From contig CAZDAW010000018.1 of the NCBI GenBank assembly GCA_964503685.1, positions 1 through 45,242 of the forward strand: a DNA stretch of 45,242 nt. The letters run 5' to 3'. The notes under the pieces were generated by a model, which was not told where the DNA came from, ran no database searches, and saw only the letters and a program-made list of their open reading frames with translations. Below, one piece after another: positions 18,153-26,159 of this stretch; positions within the stretch are counted from its first letter, which is position 1; every line of letters begins with the position of its first letter. Source of the stretch: CAZDAW01 sp964503685 (GTDB taxonomy: Bacteria > Chloroflexota > Anaerolineae > Anaerolineales > Anaerolineaceae). The translations under genes were made by a program, and so were the position numbers.

Positions 18153-19640
18153 CTAATTTTGAGTTGCCCCGGTAGCCAGACGCATGATATCCTGCTCGTT
18201 CATGCTGGCGCCAGACACTTCACCTTGAAGCGCGCCGTGATACATCACCAGGGCGCGGTCGCAAACCCGGATGATTTCCTGCGCTTCGCTGGATAAGACG
18301 ATGACCGCCACACCCAGATCGGCCAGATCGAGGATGATGTCGTAAATCTCCTCTTTGGCGCCCACATCCACACCCTGAGTGGGGTTATCCAGTATCAGAA
18401 GCCTGGGCCGCGTGCTCAGCCATTTTGCCAGCACAACCTTCTGCTGGTTGCCGCCCGAAAGGCTTGTGATCGGATCGTCCTTTCTTCCCAGTTTGATTCG
18501 CAGACTCTTCACCTGGGCATCGAATTCCTGGTTATGACGACGGCGGTCGATAAAACCGAATTTCGCAAAGAGCGGCCAGGTAACAATGGAGCCATTTTCC
18601 AGAATATCCATATCCTTGATAATGCCATTCTCTTTTCGGTTTCTGGGCAAATATCCAATGGCAGACTGAACGGCCTGAGTCGTGTTATGAATCGTAACCG
18701 GCTTCCCTTCCAGAAAGACCTGACCGGTATAATCGCCGCCCGCCCCAATAATCGCCTGGAAAAGTTCACTCCGCCCGTCTCCCAGCAGGCCGGTTATTCC
18801 CAGCACCTCGCCGGCCCGAACCGAAAAGGAAATATTGCGAAAGCTCGCCTTATCGGTTAATTTTTCGACCCGCAAGACTTCGTGGGCGGTTTTTCGCTCA
18901 CGCTGCAAAGCCTGCGTGCGGATGTCGTGTCCCACCATCAACCGCGCCAGGTCATCGGTGGTTACCTCAGAAACAGCGCCCTCCGCGACCATATTACCAT
19001 CGCGCAGGATAAAATAATGCGAGCAAATTTGTTTAACTTCTTTTAATTTATGAGAAATAAAGACGATACCTACCCCTTGCTTCTTTAGCTCCCTCATCAT
19101 ATTGAATACGCGTTCGATTTCCAGGCCGGTCAGAGCAGAAGTCGGTTCATCCATGATAATAATGGAAGCGTTCATCATCAGGGCGCGAGAAATTTCCACA
19201 ACTTGCTTATAAGAAGCATCCAGATCACGCACCATGGTATTGGGGTCAATGTTAAGATTCATCCGGTCGAATAACGCCTGTGTTTCCTGGCGCATTCGTT
19301 TTGCATCCAGCAGACCATTTTTCTGTTTCAATTCCCGACCGAGGAACATATTTTCGTAAACAGGCAGATCATTGATCAGATTTAGCTCTTGATGGATAAA
19401 GGCAATACCCGCATTGAGCGAATCCACCGGTTTGTGAAAGACAACCGTCTTTCCATCCAGAAGTATCTCACCCGAATCAGCTTGAAGGACGCCGCCCAGA
19501 ATATTCATCAGAGTGGATTTGCCGGCGCCATTTTCCCCCAACAGGGCGCAGATTTCGCCGCCCTTGAGAGAAAACCGAACATCCTTCAGCACAACATTCG
19601 TCGCGAATGCCTTGCAGATACCACGCATTTCAACATCCAT
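18153..19640 (-). CDS. sugar ABC transporter ATPase, two fused nucleotide-binding domains (RbsA type)
   Basis: 495 residues, the standard length of the CUT2 carbohydrate-importer ATPases. The first domain has Walker A GENGAGKST (35-43) and Walker B IIIMDEPTSALTG, but its signature is the degenerate LDASYKQVVEISRA typical of this family. The second domain has the canonical signature LSGGNQQKVVLAKWL and Walker B LLILDNPTQGVDVG, while its Walker A is degenerate (GLLGDGRSEL). This asymmetry is normal for RbsA/MglA. It follows the binding-protein gene after a 94-base spacer containing a strong hairpin, so it is probably made in smaller amounts than the binding protein. Confidence 0.96.
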   Translation of the reverse strand: MDVEMRGICKAFATNVVLKDVRFSLKGGEICALLGENGAGKSTLMNILGGVLQADSGEILLDGKTVVFHKPVDSLNAGIAFIHQELNLINDLPVYENMFLGRELKQKNGLLDAKRMRQETQALFDRMNLNIDPNTMVRDLDASYKQVVEISRALMMNASIIIMDEPTSALTGLEIERVFNMMRELKKQGVGIVFISHKLKEVKQICSHYFILRDGNMVAEGAVSEVTTDDLARLMVGHDIRTQALQRERKTAHEVLRVEKLTDKASFRNISFSVRAGEVLGITGLLGDGRSELFQAIIGAGGDYTGQVFLEGKPVTIHNTTQAVQSAIGYLPRNRKENGIIKDMDILENGSIVTWPLFAKFGFIDRRRHNQEFDAQVKSLRIKLGRKDDPITSLSGGNQQKVVLAKWLSTRPRLLILDNPTQGVDVGAKEEIYDIILDLADLGVAVIVLSSEAQEIIRVCDRALVMYHGALQGEVSGASMNEQDIMRLATGATQN

Positions 19641-19664
19641 AGCTCAAATCCATCCTTTTATTGA

Positions 19665-19691
19665 AGAGGCTATGGCGTTGCCATAGCCTCT
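19665..19691 (-). promoter_or_regulatory. intercistronic hairpin between binding-protein and ATPase genes
   Basis: AGAGGCTATGGC (19665-19676) and GCCATAGCCTCT (19680-19691) form a perfect 12-bp stem with a 3-base loop. It sits 44 bases after the binding-protein stop codon and 25 before the ATPase start. There is no T-tract. Its position matches the partial terminators or mRNA-protecting hairpins known in sugar ABC operons, which raise the binding protein above the membrane subunits. Confidence 0.75.
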
Positions 19692-19734
19692 CTGATTGCT
19701 GAATCTTTCGAGTTAATTCCTGGAAATTGACCTT

Positions 19735-20784
19735 CTAGTAAGGTGAATTTGGATCCAGGAAATTCTTGTAGTTGTCGCGATCAACGATAGTCGTGGGAAT
19801 GATCTTGACCGGTTCAACAGTCTCGCCGCTCAAAATTGCGACTGCCATATCGACGGCATCGCGCACCATGGCGGGGCTGTAGGTCGCCGATTCGAGCCAG
19901 ATATCCTCGTTTGCGGGCATCATATTGAAGTATTCCTGCATACCACCGCCGCCAGTAAGCACCTTGATATCGGTACGGTTGGCTTCGCGGATGGCCTGAA
20001 GGACACCGATGGAGGTCTCGTCATCCATCGAGTACACCGCATCGATCTTCGGATTGCTGGTGAGAATGTCGGCAAAGTCTTTCAAACCATCTTCTCGGGT
20101 GAATTTGGTGGCGTAGGTGATGGTCTTCATATTCGGGGCAATCTGGGCCATGGTATCCACATAACCCTTCTTGCGCAGTTCGGAAACTGAACCGGAAGTG
20201 GGGACCTCAAGCATGACAACGGTGCCTTCGGTGCCGATCTTATCGACGATGTATTTCGCGCCCTGAACACCCATATCTTCATTGTCGCCAGCGACGCGGT
20301 ACACACCTTTGGCATTGATTTCAATATCGAAGTTGACGACTTTCACACCCTTATCGATGGCAGCCTGTATGGGCACTTCCATACCTTCCCACTGCGGGAA
20401 GGCAACGATTGCCTGCGCACCCCAGGTCAGCAGGTCATCGAGCTGAGTAGTCATTTCTTCGGCATTGCTGCTGGTGTACAGCTTGTACTCAACCTGGTCA
20501 GCTAATTCCTTGCAGCGCTGTTCGGCGTTGTAAGCAACTGCAGCAACCCAACCGTGCGTGACAGCCGGAGCCAGAATTCCAATTTTGTACTTGGCTGCTG
20601 CCTCAGCAGGCGCTGCGGGAGCTTCATTTGCTTCAGCTGCCTCAGCAGGCGCTTCTGTAGCGACAACTTCTTCGGCTACGGCTTCTGTGGCTTCAGGAGT
20701 CGCCGCAGGCGTGGTCGCGCATCCGGCAAGCGGAATAGCGATCATGGCAAGAACGGTCAGTAAAACAAATAACTTTTTTTTCAT
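19735..20784 (-). CDS. sugar-binding lipoprotein (RbsB-type periplasmic binding protein)
   Basis: Extracytoplasmic substrate-binding component of the importer, 349 residues. A lipoprotein signal ends in the lipobox LAGC (Cys22), followed by a low-complexity Ala/Glu/Pro/Thr linker to about residue 70 that tethers the domain to the membrane. The body is a type I binding fold starting KIGILAPAVTHGWVAAVAY, with AIVAFPQWEGMEVPIQAA and AVYSMDDETSIGVLQAI as hinge-region strands. The frame extends upstream to 20826, but the ATG at 20784 has GGAG six bases before it and starts the signal peptide, so I choose it. It is the first structural gene after the LacI regulator, 64 bases downstream. Confidence 0.94.
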   Translation of the reverse strand: MKKKLFVLLTVLAMIAIPLAGCATTPAATPEATEAVAEEVVATEAPAEAAEANEAPAAPAEAAAKYKIGILAPAVTHGWVAAVAYNAEQRCKELADQVEYKLYTSSNAEEMTTQLDDLLTWGAQAIVAFPQWEGMEVPIQAAIDKGVKVVNFDIEINAKGVYRVAGDNEDMGVQGAKYIVDKIGTEGTVVMLEVPTSGSVSELRKKGYVDTMAQIAPNMKTITYATKFTREDGLKDFADILTSNPKIDAVYSMDDETSIGVLQAIREANRTDIKVLTGGGGMQEYFNMMPANEDIWLESATYSPAMVRDAVDMAVAILSGETVEPVKIIPTTIVDRDNYKNFLDPNSPY

Positions 20785-20823
20785 ACCTCTCTCCAAAATA
20801 GTGTAAGGATTATTTTGATCAAT

Positions 20824-20847
20824 CACCGGGACTATCGCGCTCCGGTG
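20824..20847 (-). terminator. weak hairpin after the LacI gene
   Basis: CACCGG (20824-20829) and CCGGTG (20842-20847) form a 6-bp stem with a 12-base loop, directly after the regulator's stop codon. It could reduce read-through or mark processing between the regulator and the importer genes. No T-tract. Confidence 0.3.
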
Positions 20848-20848
20848 T

Positions 20849-21862
20849 TTAATCCACAGGTTTTGGCGGAGCAGAAGATTCCCGGACGATGAGCTGGTGA
20901 TCTAAAAATATTTGCCGGGGTACATCTTTTCTCTGCTTCAACTGGGCATACAGCAGGTAAGCGGCCTGCTTGCCCAGCTCATAACAGGGCTGCGCTACTG
21001 TCGTGATGTAAGGATGGAACATGGTGGTATGCTCCACGTCGTCGAAACCAATTACTGTCACATCTTCCGGGACAGAAAATCCCAGTTCCTTCGCCGCGGT
21101 GATTGCTCCCAGAGCCAGCGTATCGGAAATACAGAAGATGGCTGTTGGCCTGGGGGTCACGCCCAACAATTCGCGGGCTTTCGCCTTGCCGCTTTTGAAG
21201 GAATAATCGCGCGAAGCGCAGATGATATAATCATCGTTGATAGAAATACCGTACTTCACCAGCGTATCCTTGTAGGCCTTCAAGCGCAGGCTGGTGGAGA
21301 TGTATTCGTTCTCGCTGCTGATAATGGCAATCTGCCTGTGACCCAGGTCAACCAGATATTCGATGGTTTCCTGGGTGGCCTTGTAGTTGTCAATTGAAAC
21401 ATGGGGGATATCCACAAGGGGATCATATTCGCTGCATTGCACCAGGGGGAATTGTTCGGCGTATTCGAGCAGCCAGTTGCAGCCGATATTACTCGCCATC
21501 AGGATAGCGCCGTCGGCGCGGCGTTTTTTCAGCATATCCAGGGCTTCGCGTTGGCGGGTTAAATCATCCTGCGTCGTGCAGATCAACGCGCTGTAACCCA
21601 GCAAAGTGGCGACATCGCCAATGCCGGATAGAATGTGTGCATAATAGGGGTTGGTAACATTGGGGGCCAAAAGCAGGATGACGCGGCTCTCGCTCTTGCG
21701 TAAATTTCTGGCGAGGATGTTCGGTTCATAGGCCAGCTTTTCGATGGCAGCATAAATACGGGCAGCCGTTTCAGGACTGACAATTTCCTGATCGTTCAAC
21801 AGACGAGAAACTGTTGCAACTGAAACCCCCGCTTCCCGTGCGACATCCGCCATTGTGGCCAT
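20849..21862 (-). CDS. LacI-family transcriptional regulator
   Basis: 337 residues. The N-terminal helix-turn-helix is canonical: MADVAREAGVSVATVSRLLN, followed by the hinge-helix region YEPNILARNLRKSES. The effector domain is a type I binding fold with RADGAILMAS, HVSIDNYKA, GHRQIAIIS, AIFCISDTLALGA and TVIGFDDVEHTTMFHPYITTVAQP. GGGAG sits six bases before the ATG. It is the first gene of the operon and its own leader contains a double palindromic operator, so it very likely represses itself and the importer/catabolic genes until the imported sugar or a derivative binds. Confidence 0.96.
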   Translation of the reverse strand: MATMADVAREAGVSVATVSRLLNDQEIVSPETAARIYAAIEKLAYEPNILARNLRKSESRVILLLAPNVTNPYYAHILSGIGDVATLLGYSALICTTQDDLTRQREALDMLKKRRADGAILMASNIGCNWLLEYAEQFPLVQCSEYDPLVDIPHVSIDNYKATQETIEYLVDLGHRQIAIISSENEYISTSLRLKAYKDTLVKYGISINDDYIICASRDYSFKSGKAKARELLGVTPRPTAIFCISDTLALGAITAAKELGFSVPEDVTVIGFDDVEHTTMFHPYITTVAQPCYELGKQAAYLLYAQLKQRKDVPRQIFLDHQLIVRESSAPPKPVD

Positions 21863-21921
21863 GAGCTGCTCCCAGAACGAAATCGAAGATGAATGTTAAG
21901 TGACTTGCTGGCCTTTTGATC

Positions 21922-21950
21922 ATGTAATCGATTACTGTAATCGATTACAT
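21922..21950. promoter_or_regulatory. double LacI-type operator (29-bp perfect palindrome)
   Basis: Two identical 12-bp palindromes GTAATCGATTAC (21924-21935 and 21937-21948) are separated by one base. Together they form a 29-bp palindrome with an unpaired centre. The site lies about 8-36 bases downstream of the predicted transcription start of the LacI gene. The CG-centred palindrome is the usual LacI-family operator type. Binding here would block promoter clearance or elongation. Confidence 0.85.
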
Positions 21951-21964
21951 GACTCACAGTCGGA

Positions 21965-21993
21965 ATCCTACCACAACCATTTTTTTCTGTCAA
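21965..21993 (-). promoter_or_regulatory. sigma70-type promoter of the LacI/ABC sugar operon
   Basis: On the minus strand: TTGACA (plus 21988-21993, perfect -35), a 17-base spacer and TAGGAT (plus 21965-21970, four of six -10 bases). Predicted start is near 21958. The double operator lies immediately downstream and the LacI start codon about 95 bases away. Confidence 0.78.
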
Positions 21994-22142
21994 TAGATTT
22001 TGCTGTTTCCGCCTGAAAATCACCCTGAATTTTGCAGATTGGGTATGCACCCTTCGGGTGTGGAGCAACTTAATACGGAGAAATTCAGGCCGCTTTATCG
22101 CAGATGGATACAGATACCCTGGCAGGCGCGATGACTCAAACC

Positions 22143-22177
22143 CAGACCCTAAAGGTCTTCGAGATCTTTAGGGTCTG
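22143..22177. terminator. palindromic hairpin of the CTCTAAAGG/ACCCTAAAGG type
   Basis: CAGACCCTAAAG (22143-22154) pairs with CTTTAGGGTCTG (22166-22177), and inner bases extend the stem almost to a TCG loop. ATTTTTCT follows on the plus strand. It lies about 65 bases beyond the stop of the minus-strand lipoprotein gene. A related palindrome with the same core is at 30603-30634, so this may be a dispersed repeat used as a terminator. Confidence 0.6.
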
Positions 22178-22240
22178 ATTTTTCTACAACCGGCAGTGAA
22201 ACCGCCCGTCTTTCAGTGAGACGTCTCTATCGTTGTGTGT

Positions 22241-23063
22241 CTAATTTGTGCAAACGCCTTCACCGGGCAGCCCAACGAAATCCTCGCTGGCATCGCCTTC
22301 AGCTACCCAGCCTTCTTCGCCATCGTCAGTGCGAATCTTCCAGTAAACGTAAGCGGCTGTCCCCGGGTTATACTCATGGCACACCGGCCCGTCAATGATT
22401 TCACCAAATGTGCATTGCGGGAGTGATGCAATAACGTTATCGGCGTATTTTTCAGGGGCCGAGCGTAATTTTACGTTATCCTTTGTGAGGGTAACAATAT
22501 AATCTCCCATCCTTAATTTCGGCTGCGGAGCGAACGGGCAATCAAAAACCAAGGGGGTTGGCGTAGGCTGTGGGTCTTCAATACCACCATACCTACCGCC
22601 AAAATCATAGTCCTGAATCATCTGCTCAAAAGCGCCCAGGCATTCTTTCTGGGTCTTTGGATCGAAGTCCACAACAAAGCCGCCTGAACCACTGACGTAA
22701 TAAGCCTTTCCATTGACATTATTAATGCCCCACTCAATCTGCCAGTTCAACCTGGCAGCCTTCGATCTGGTTATGAGCGAGAATACTGAAACTATTCTTC
22801 TCGGTGAGCGTCCATTTGGTTTTGTCATAGAGCAAATCCATCGGGGGTATTAACGCCCAATCCAAATGATCGGGAAGCGGGGTTGCCGACGGTCGCGGCG
22901 TCTGCGTCGGGGCTTCTGTGGGAACAACCCGTGTTGCTACCACCCGTGCTGCTGTTTCAGTTGGCGTAACGGGTTCAGCGGTCGGCGTTGGCGCAGCAGT
23001 GCAGGTCGCCAGTAGGCCGAAAACCAATACAGTCGATACCGATAAGCAAAATTTCCTGATCAT
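22241..23063 (-). pseudogene. lipoprotein with SH3-like domain, apparently frameshifted
   Basis: Two overlapping frames make one sensible protein of about 273 residues. The first (23063-22734) starts with GGAGG five bases before ATG, has a lipoprotein signal ending LATC, a Pro/Thr-rich linker and WTLTEKNSFSILAHNQIEGCQVE, then runs into a stop. The second continues WQIEWGINNVNGKAYYVSGSG and ends in a bacterial SH3-like region (VTLTKDNVKLRSAP to DDGEEGWVAEG), which binds peptidoglycan or protein ligands. Dropping one base near 22745 joins the frames smoothly. The reader should treat it as a natural frameshift, a recent pseudogene or a sequencing error. The second frame alone has no signal peptide or ribosome site. 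Confidence 0.7.
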
Positions 23064-23112
23064 TATCTCCTCCTTGAGATGAAATAAATCCTGGTGTCAA
23101 TCATCTGTTACT

Positions 23113-23138
23113 GTGAGGCGGGCTAACGCCCGCCTCGC
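23113..23138 (-). terminator. GC-rich hairpin downstream of the subtilase gene
   Basis: GAGGCGGGC (23115-23123) pairs with GCCCGCCTC (23128-23136) around TAAC, with a further G-T and G-C pair outside. It lies about 90 bases after the protease stop codon and before the lipoprotein gene. No T-tract follows on the minus strand. Confidence 0.5.
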
Positions 23139-23153
23139 AATCTATCGAGTTTC

Positions 23154-23173
23154 TGTCGGGCGCATTCCCGACA
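23154..23173 (-). terminator. second hairpin downstream of the subtilase gene
   Basis: TGTCGGG (23154-23160) pairs with CCCGACA (23167-23173) with a 6-base loop, about 50 bases after the protease stop. With the 23113 hairpin it probably forms the 3' end of the protease message. Confidence 0.4.
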
Positions 23174-23224
23174 TAAAGAATCCATATCCTCTGTGCAATC
23201 CGTGGGTCATCTGACGAAAGAATA

Positions 23225-25831
23225 TTATTTCGCAAGAGCCGCCGGGATCGTAAACGATTTCGTTTCAGAAAAAATTGTGGCGTACGGTCCAACCGCCTTG
23301 ATCCGCCAGTAGAAAACAACATCCGTCCCTTTCTGGCTCTTGGTCAATTTAGGTAACTTCGACAGCTTGGTCAATGTCCACGAAGTGGCGTATTTCTTGA
23401 TTGCGTAGCTCTTGGTAGCAGCCTTGAAGGTGGGATACTTCGAGAACTGAATTTGATACGATTTCGCGCCAGAATCTAATGCTTGCCAGGTAAACGTGAC
23501 CGGAAACGCGGTCAGCGGGTCGCCATTGTTAACTTCGTTCAAAATCGGTGTCGCCGGCGGCGTATAGAACTTCGTTCTCACATCTGCAAACTTAGCTATT
23601 GCGGTATAGTTTCGCGGCATGATATACCAGAGCATCCATTTGTTTGCTGGCAAATCAAAATCCGGGGTATAAGACTCGCCTGTAACGGTCACTGTTTTCC
23701 AAAGGTCACAAAATCTGGTTGATTTATCGCGTTGCAAACAGAACTGCACGTCATACGTACCATCGCAATTCGTAGTAATTTTCTTCCAGGTGAAAGTCGG
23801 TCGCAACGAAGTAAGTTTGGCGTTCTTCGCCGGTGAATATTTCACAACTTTCTCTAAAGTCGAGTGCGGATACGTTTCAAAATACCAGAAATTACCCAGG
23901 GGCGACCAGCCGCCGTATGAATTGTAGTGCCGGGCGCGTACCCGCCAGTAATAATGTGTGCCGTATGAAAGATAGGGGTAGATTTTAAAGAAATTCCAAT
24001 CTCTATTATAACCAAATCCTGTGTAAACAATTGTCGAGAAAGAAGGGTCGCTTGAAATTTGCATCTCGTAAAACGCCGCATTTGCGACTTTCGCCCAAAC
24101 AAAAGCCTCTGCGGTATTAGAAATAGAACCGGCAGGTGTAACCAAAACTACATTATTGGGTGCATTCACCTCCGCCACAGTCCCCAGTTCCAGCGGAGCA
24201 ACTTCGTAATTGTAAGCCGCCTGAACATCCGGCATCCGCCCAATATTCTTAGTGGAATATGCCTGCTCTGTTCCTGTGTTGAGCAGTTTCTGGCGTATCT
24301 GCCAGGCATCCAGAACCGCCCCATCGTGAGCCGCCTTATACATTCCCTGAATACTGGCGACCGCACCCGCTACGATCGGTGCTGCACTGGAAGTGCCGGA
24401 GAATTCACTCATGTAACAGCGATTCCAGGCAATTTGATAATCGCCATTTTCGTCTTTGTAGTAGGGTCCAAATAAATTACATTCGCGGACATACTCGTCA
24501 AGACGATTCGGGCCACCCTGTGGGCGTCCGACAACGGTTGTCACCGAATCGCCCCAGGCGTAAGCGTCAATTCGTGATCCGTAGTTCGTCCAGCACTTGG
24601 GCAGGTGCGTCACCGCGTCAGCCGCGGCAACCATGATTGCCCCGGAGTCGTGACTGCGAGTATATTTCCCGTTGTAATACGGATTATCGAGATTCACCGC
24701 GCCATTACCGGCTGGCTCTACCACCGTCACGCCTCGGGCAGTAGCATACTGGATGGCGTCGTACACTTCAGGAGCGTATTCTGCTGGCACGCCCCCAAAC
24801 TGACCACAGTTCCCACACGTCGCATCGCACGTCTCGCCCGGCGCGGGAGCGAAAGAAAACTGGAATTCGAATAAAATTACATCCCCGGGTTGACTCTGCG
24901 TAACTGCCTGCGAGACCGCCTTGCTTAGATTATTTCCTCCAATGATATACGAGTCTGTGTTTGTAACAGATGCCATCTTGATATCGACATCGGGAACGAG
25001 TCCGGTAATCCCATAGCCGTTGTTCAGACCGGCAAGTATTCCGATCACCGCTGCTCCATGCGCCGGATAGATAGGATTTACGGTTGCATTGATCCCGGTC
25101 AGGATATCGGTTTCATCATAAGGCAAATCCTCATGCCCCATCTTCCAGCCAAATTCGATGTCTGTAATACGGATGCCGTCGCCATCCGATCCGGGTACAC
25201 CGGCGACTGCATCAATTCCAATGCCGGTTGGCGCAGCCTGGCGATAACCCTGATTCGGCGTAAAATCAGGCGTCGGACTGGTCGGAAGCTCTCCCACAGT
25301 TGGAACAGCAGTTAGAGCAGAAGCCGGAATAGAAGCCGGAATAGCCACCGGCTGCATATAAGCAACCTCCACAGCGTCAAGCTGACCAAGTCTTTCGACG
25401 TAAGCCGCACTGGTTTCGTAGGCAACGCCATCCGGCAGAGTCAGCGTCATGTAACGATCCAGTCCAAAATCTTCCGGTCTGACTTCGGCTGTCCCATCGG
25501 GAGAAACCGAGCGAGTCTGTGTCTCCTCTTCCGGCAGATTAAAACGGCTCTCAACGCTGGCGCCCATTTCCTGAATCAAAGCATCCAAAGCGGATAACCC
25601 TTCGCTGTCTGCACCGCGCAGTCCTTCGTTGTTATTCCGCATAGTATATCCCGGCTTGAGCTTTACAATAATATATTCCGGGATAACATAATTTTGTGCA
25701 TCTGTAGTAGAAGAAAACAAATCATCCCCGCCGCCATCATCGGCGTAAACAGGTTGAAAACTCTCCATCAGCAAAGCAAAAATCAGGAAAATTACAATGT
25801 ATTTAATGTGTTTTGTGTATTTGTTCAGCAT
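23225..25831 (-). CDS. secreted subtilisin-like serine protease (S8 family)
   Basis: Exported endopeptidase, 868 residues. A signal peptide covers about 1-30. Residues about 48-165 resemble an inhibitor-type propeptide. The catalytic domain has Asp224 in RITDIEFGW, His258 in PAHGAAVIGILAG and Ser481 in FSGTSSAAPIVAG. The Asp motif is less typical than the usual IDTG but fits S8 subgroups with an IxDIExGW sequence. The oxyanion region AGNGAVNLDNP is present. Residues about 570-868 hold two or three fibronectin-III-like domains (YWRVRARHYNSYGGWSPLG, then YQIQFSKYPTF), likely for substrate or surface binding. AGGAG is five bases before the ATG. It probably degrades external protein, matching the other secreted hydrolases in the window. 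Confidence 0.9.
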   Translation of the reverse strand: MLNKYTKHIKYIVIFLIFALLMESFQPVYADDGGGDDLFSSTTDAQNYVIPEYIIVKLKPGYTMRNNNEGLRGADSEGLSALDALIQEMGASVESRFNLPEEETQTRSVSPDGTAEVRPEDFGLDRYMTLTLPDGVAYETSAAYVERLGQLDAVEVAYMQPVAIPASIPASALTAVPTVGELPTSPTPDFTPNQGYRQAAPTGIGIDAVAGVPGSDGDGIRITDIEFGWKMGHEDLPYDETDILTGINATVNPIYPAHGAAVIGILAGLNNGYGITGLVPDVDIKMASVTNTDSYIIGGNNLSKAVSQAVTQSQPGDVILFEFQFSFAPAPGETCDATCGNCGQFGGVPAEYAPEVYDAIQYATARGVTVVEPAGNGAVNLDNPYYNGKYTRSHDSGAIMVAAADAVTHLPKCWTNYGSRIDAYAWGDSVTTVVGRPQGGPNRLDEYVRECNLFGPYYKDENGDYQIAWNRCYMSEFSGTSSAAPIVAGAVASIQGMYKAAHDGAVLDAWQIRQKLLNTGTEQAYSTKNIGRMPDVQAAYNYEVAPLELGTVAEVNAPNNVVLVTPAGSISNTAEAFVWAKVANAAFYEMQISSDPSFSTIVYTGFGYNRDWNFFKIYPYLSYGTHYYWRVRARHYNSYGGWSPLGNFWYFETYPHSTLEKVVKYSPAKNAKLTSLRPTFTWKKITTNCDGTYDVQFCLQRDKSTRFCDLWKTVTVTGESYTPDFDLPANKWMLWYIMPRNYTAIAKFADVRTKFYTPPATPILNEVNNGDPLTAFPVTFTWQALDSGAKSYQIQFSKYPTFKAATKSYAIKKYATSWTLTKLSKLPKLTKSQKGTDVVFYWRIKAVGPYATIFSETKSFTIPAALAK

Positions 25832-25900
25832 GTTGTCTCCTTGTTCATTATGCCAGCTTCAATAAGGTTATTCTCAACGCTTTCTCTCCCTTATCTTAAA

Positions 25901-25929
25901 TTTTTAATCAGAAATTTATTTCCAGTCAA
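25901..25929 (-). promoter_or_regulatory. sigma70-type promoter candidate for the subtilase gene
   Basis: On the minus strand: TTGACT (plus 25924-25929, five of six), a 17-base spacer and TAAAAA (plus 25901-25906, four of six). This would give a leader of about 60 bases before the ATG at 25831. The rest of the 328-base gap (25832-26159) is A+T-rich with no gene seen. Confidence 0.5.
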
Positions 25930-26130
25930 GATCATCCAATTTAAATAATTAATTAATTTTTCGTAAACAAACAGACATCCGCCATTTTTTCGCCATTCCT
26001 CTAAAACCCCATATTTCAGCCAATCAGGCTTTTTGCTTCTTCGCGAAAAGCAACCGCCCGCTCCCTGTAATGCAGCAAAATCCCCTCTTGTATTTTCCCG
26101 AATTCATGCTAAACTGTATTATATGGCAGG

Positions 26131-26141
26131 TGGTTTTACCA
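26131..26141. promoter_or_regulatory. candidate FadR/GntR-type operator in the regulator's own leader
   Basis: TGGTTTTACCA is an 11-bp inverted repeat of the TGGT-N3-ACCA form typical of FadR-subfamily GntR regulators. It lies 19 bases upstream of the proposed TTG start. It also lies just downstream of a possible promoter (TTGTAT at 26088-26093, TAAACT at 26110-26115). Autoregulation is the likely meaning. Confidence 0.55.
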
Positions 26142-26159
26142 GATTGGAGTATTAACCCT

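Noticed and set aside
26070..26159. N-terminal extension of the GntR regulator from 26070
   Set aside because: The added residues do not match the family and the DNA holds the likely promoter and operator.
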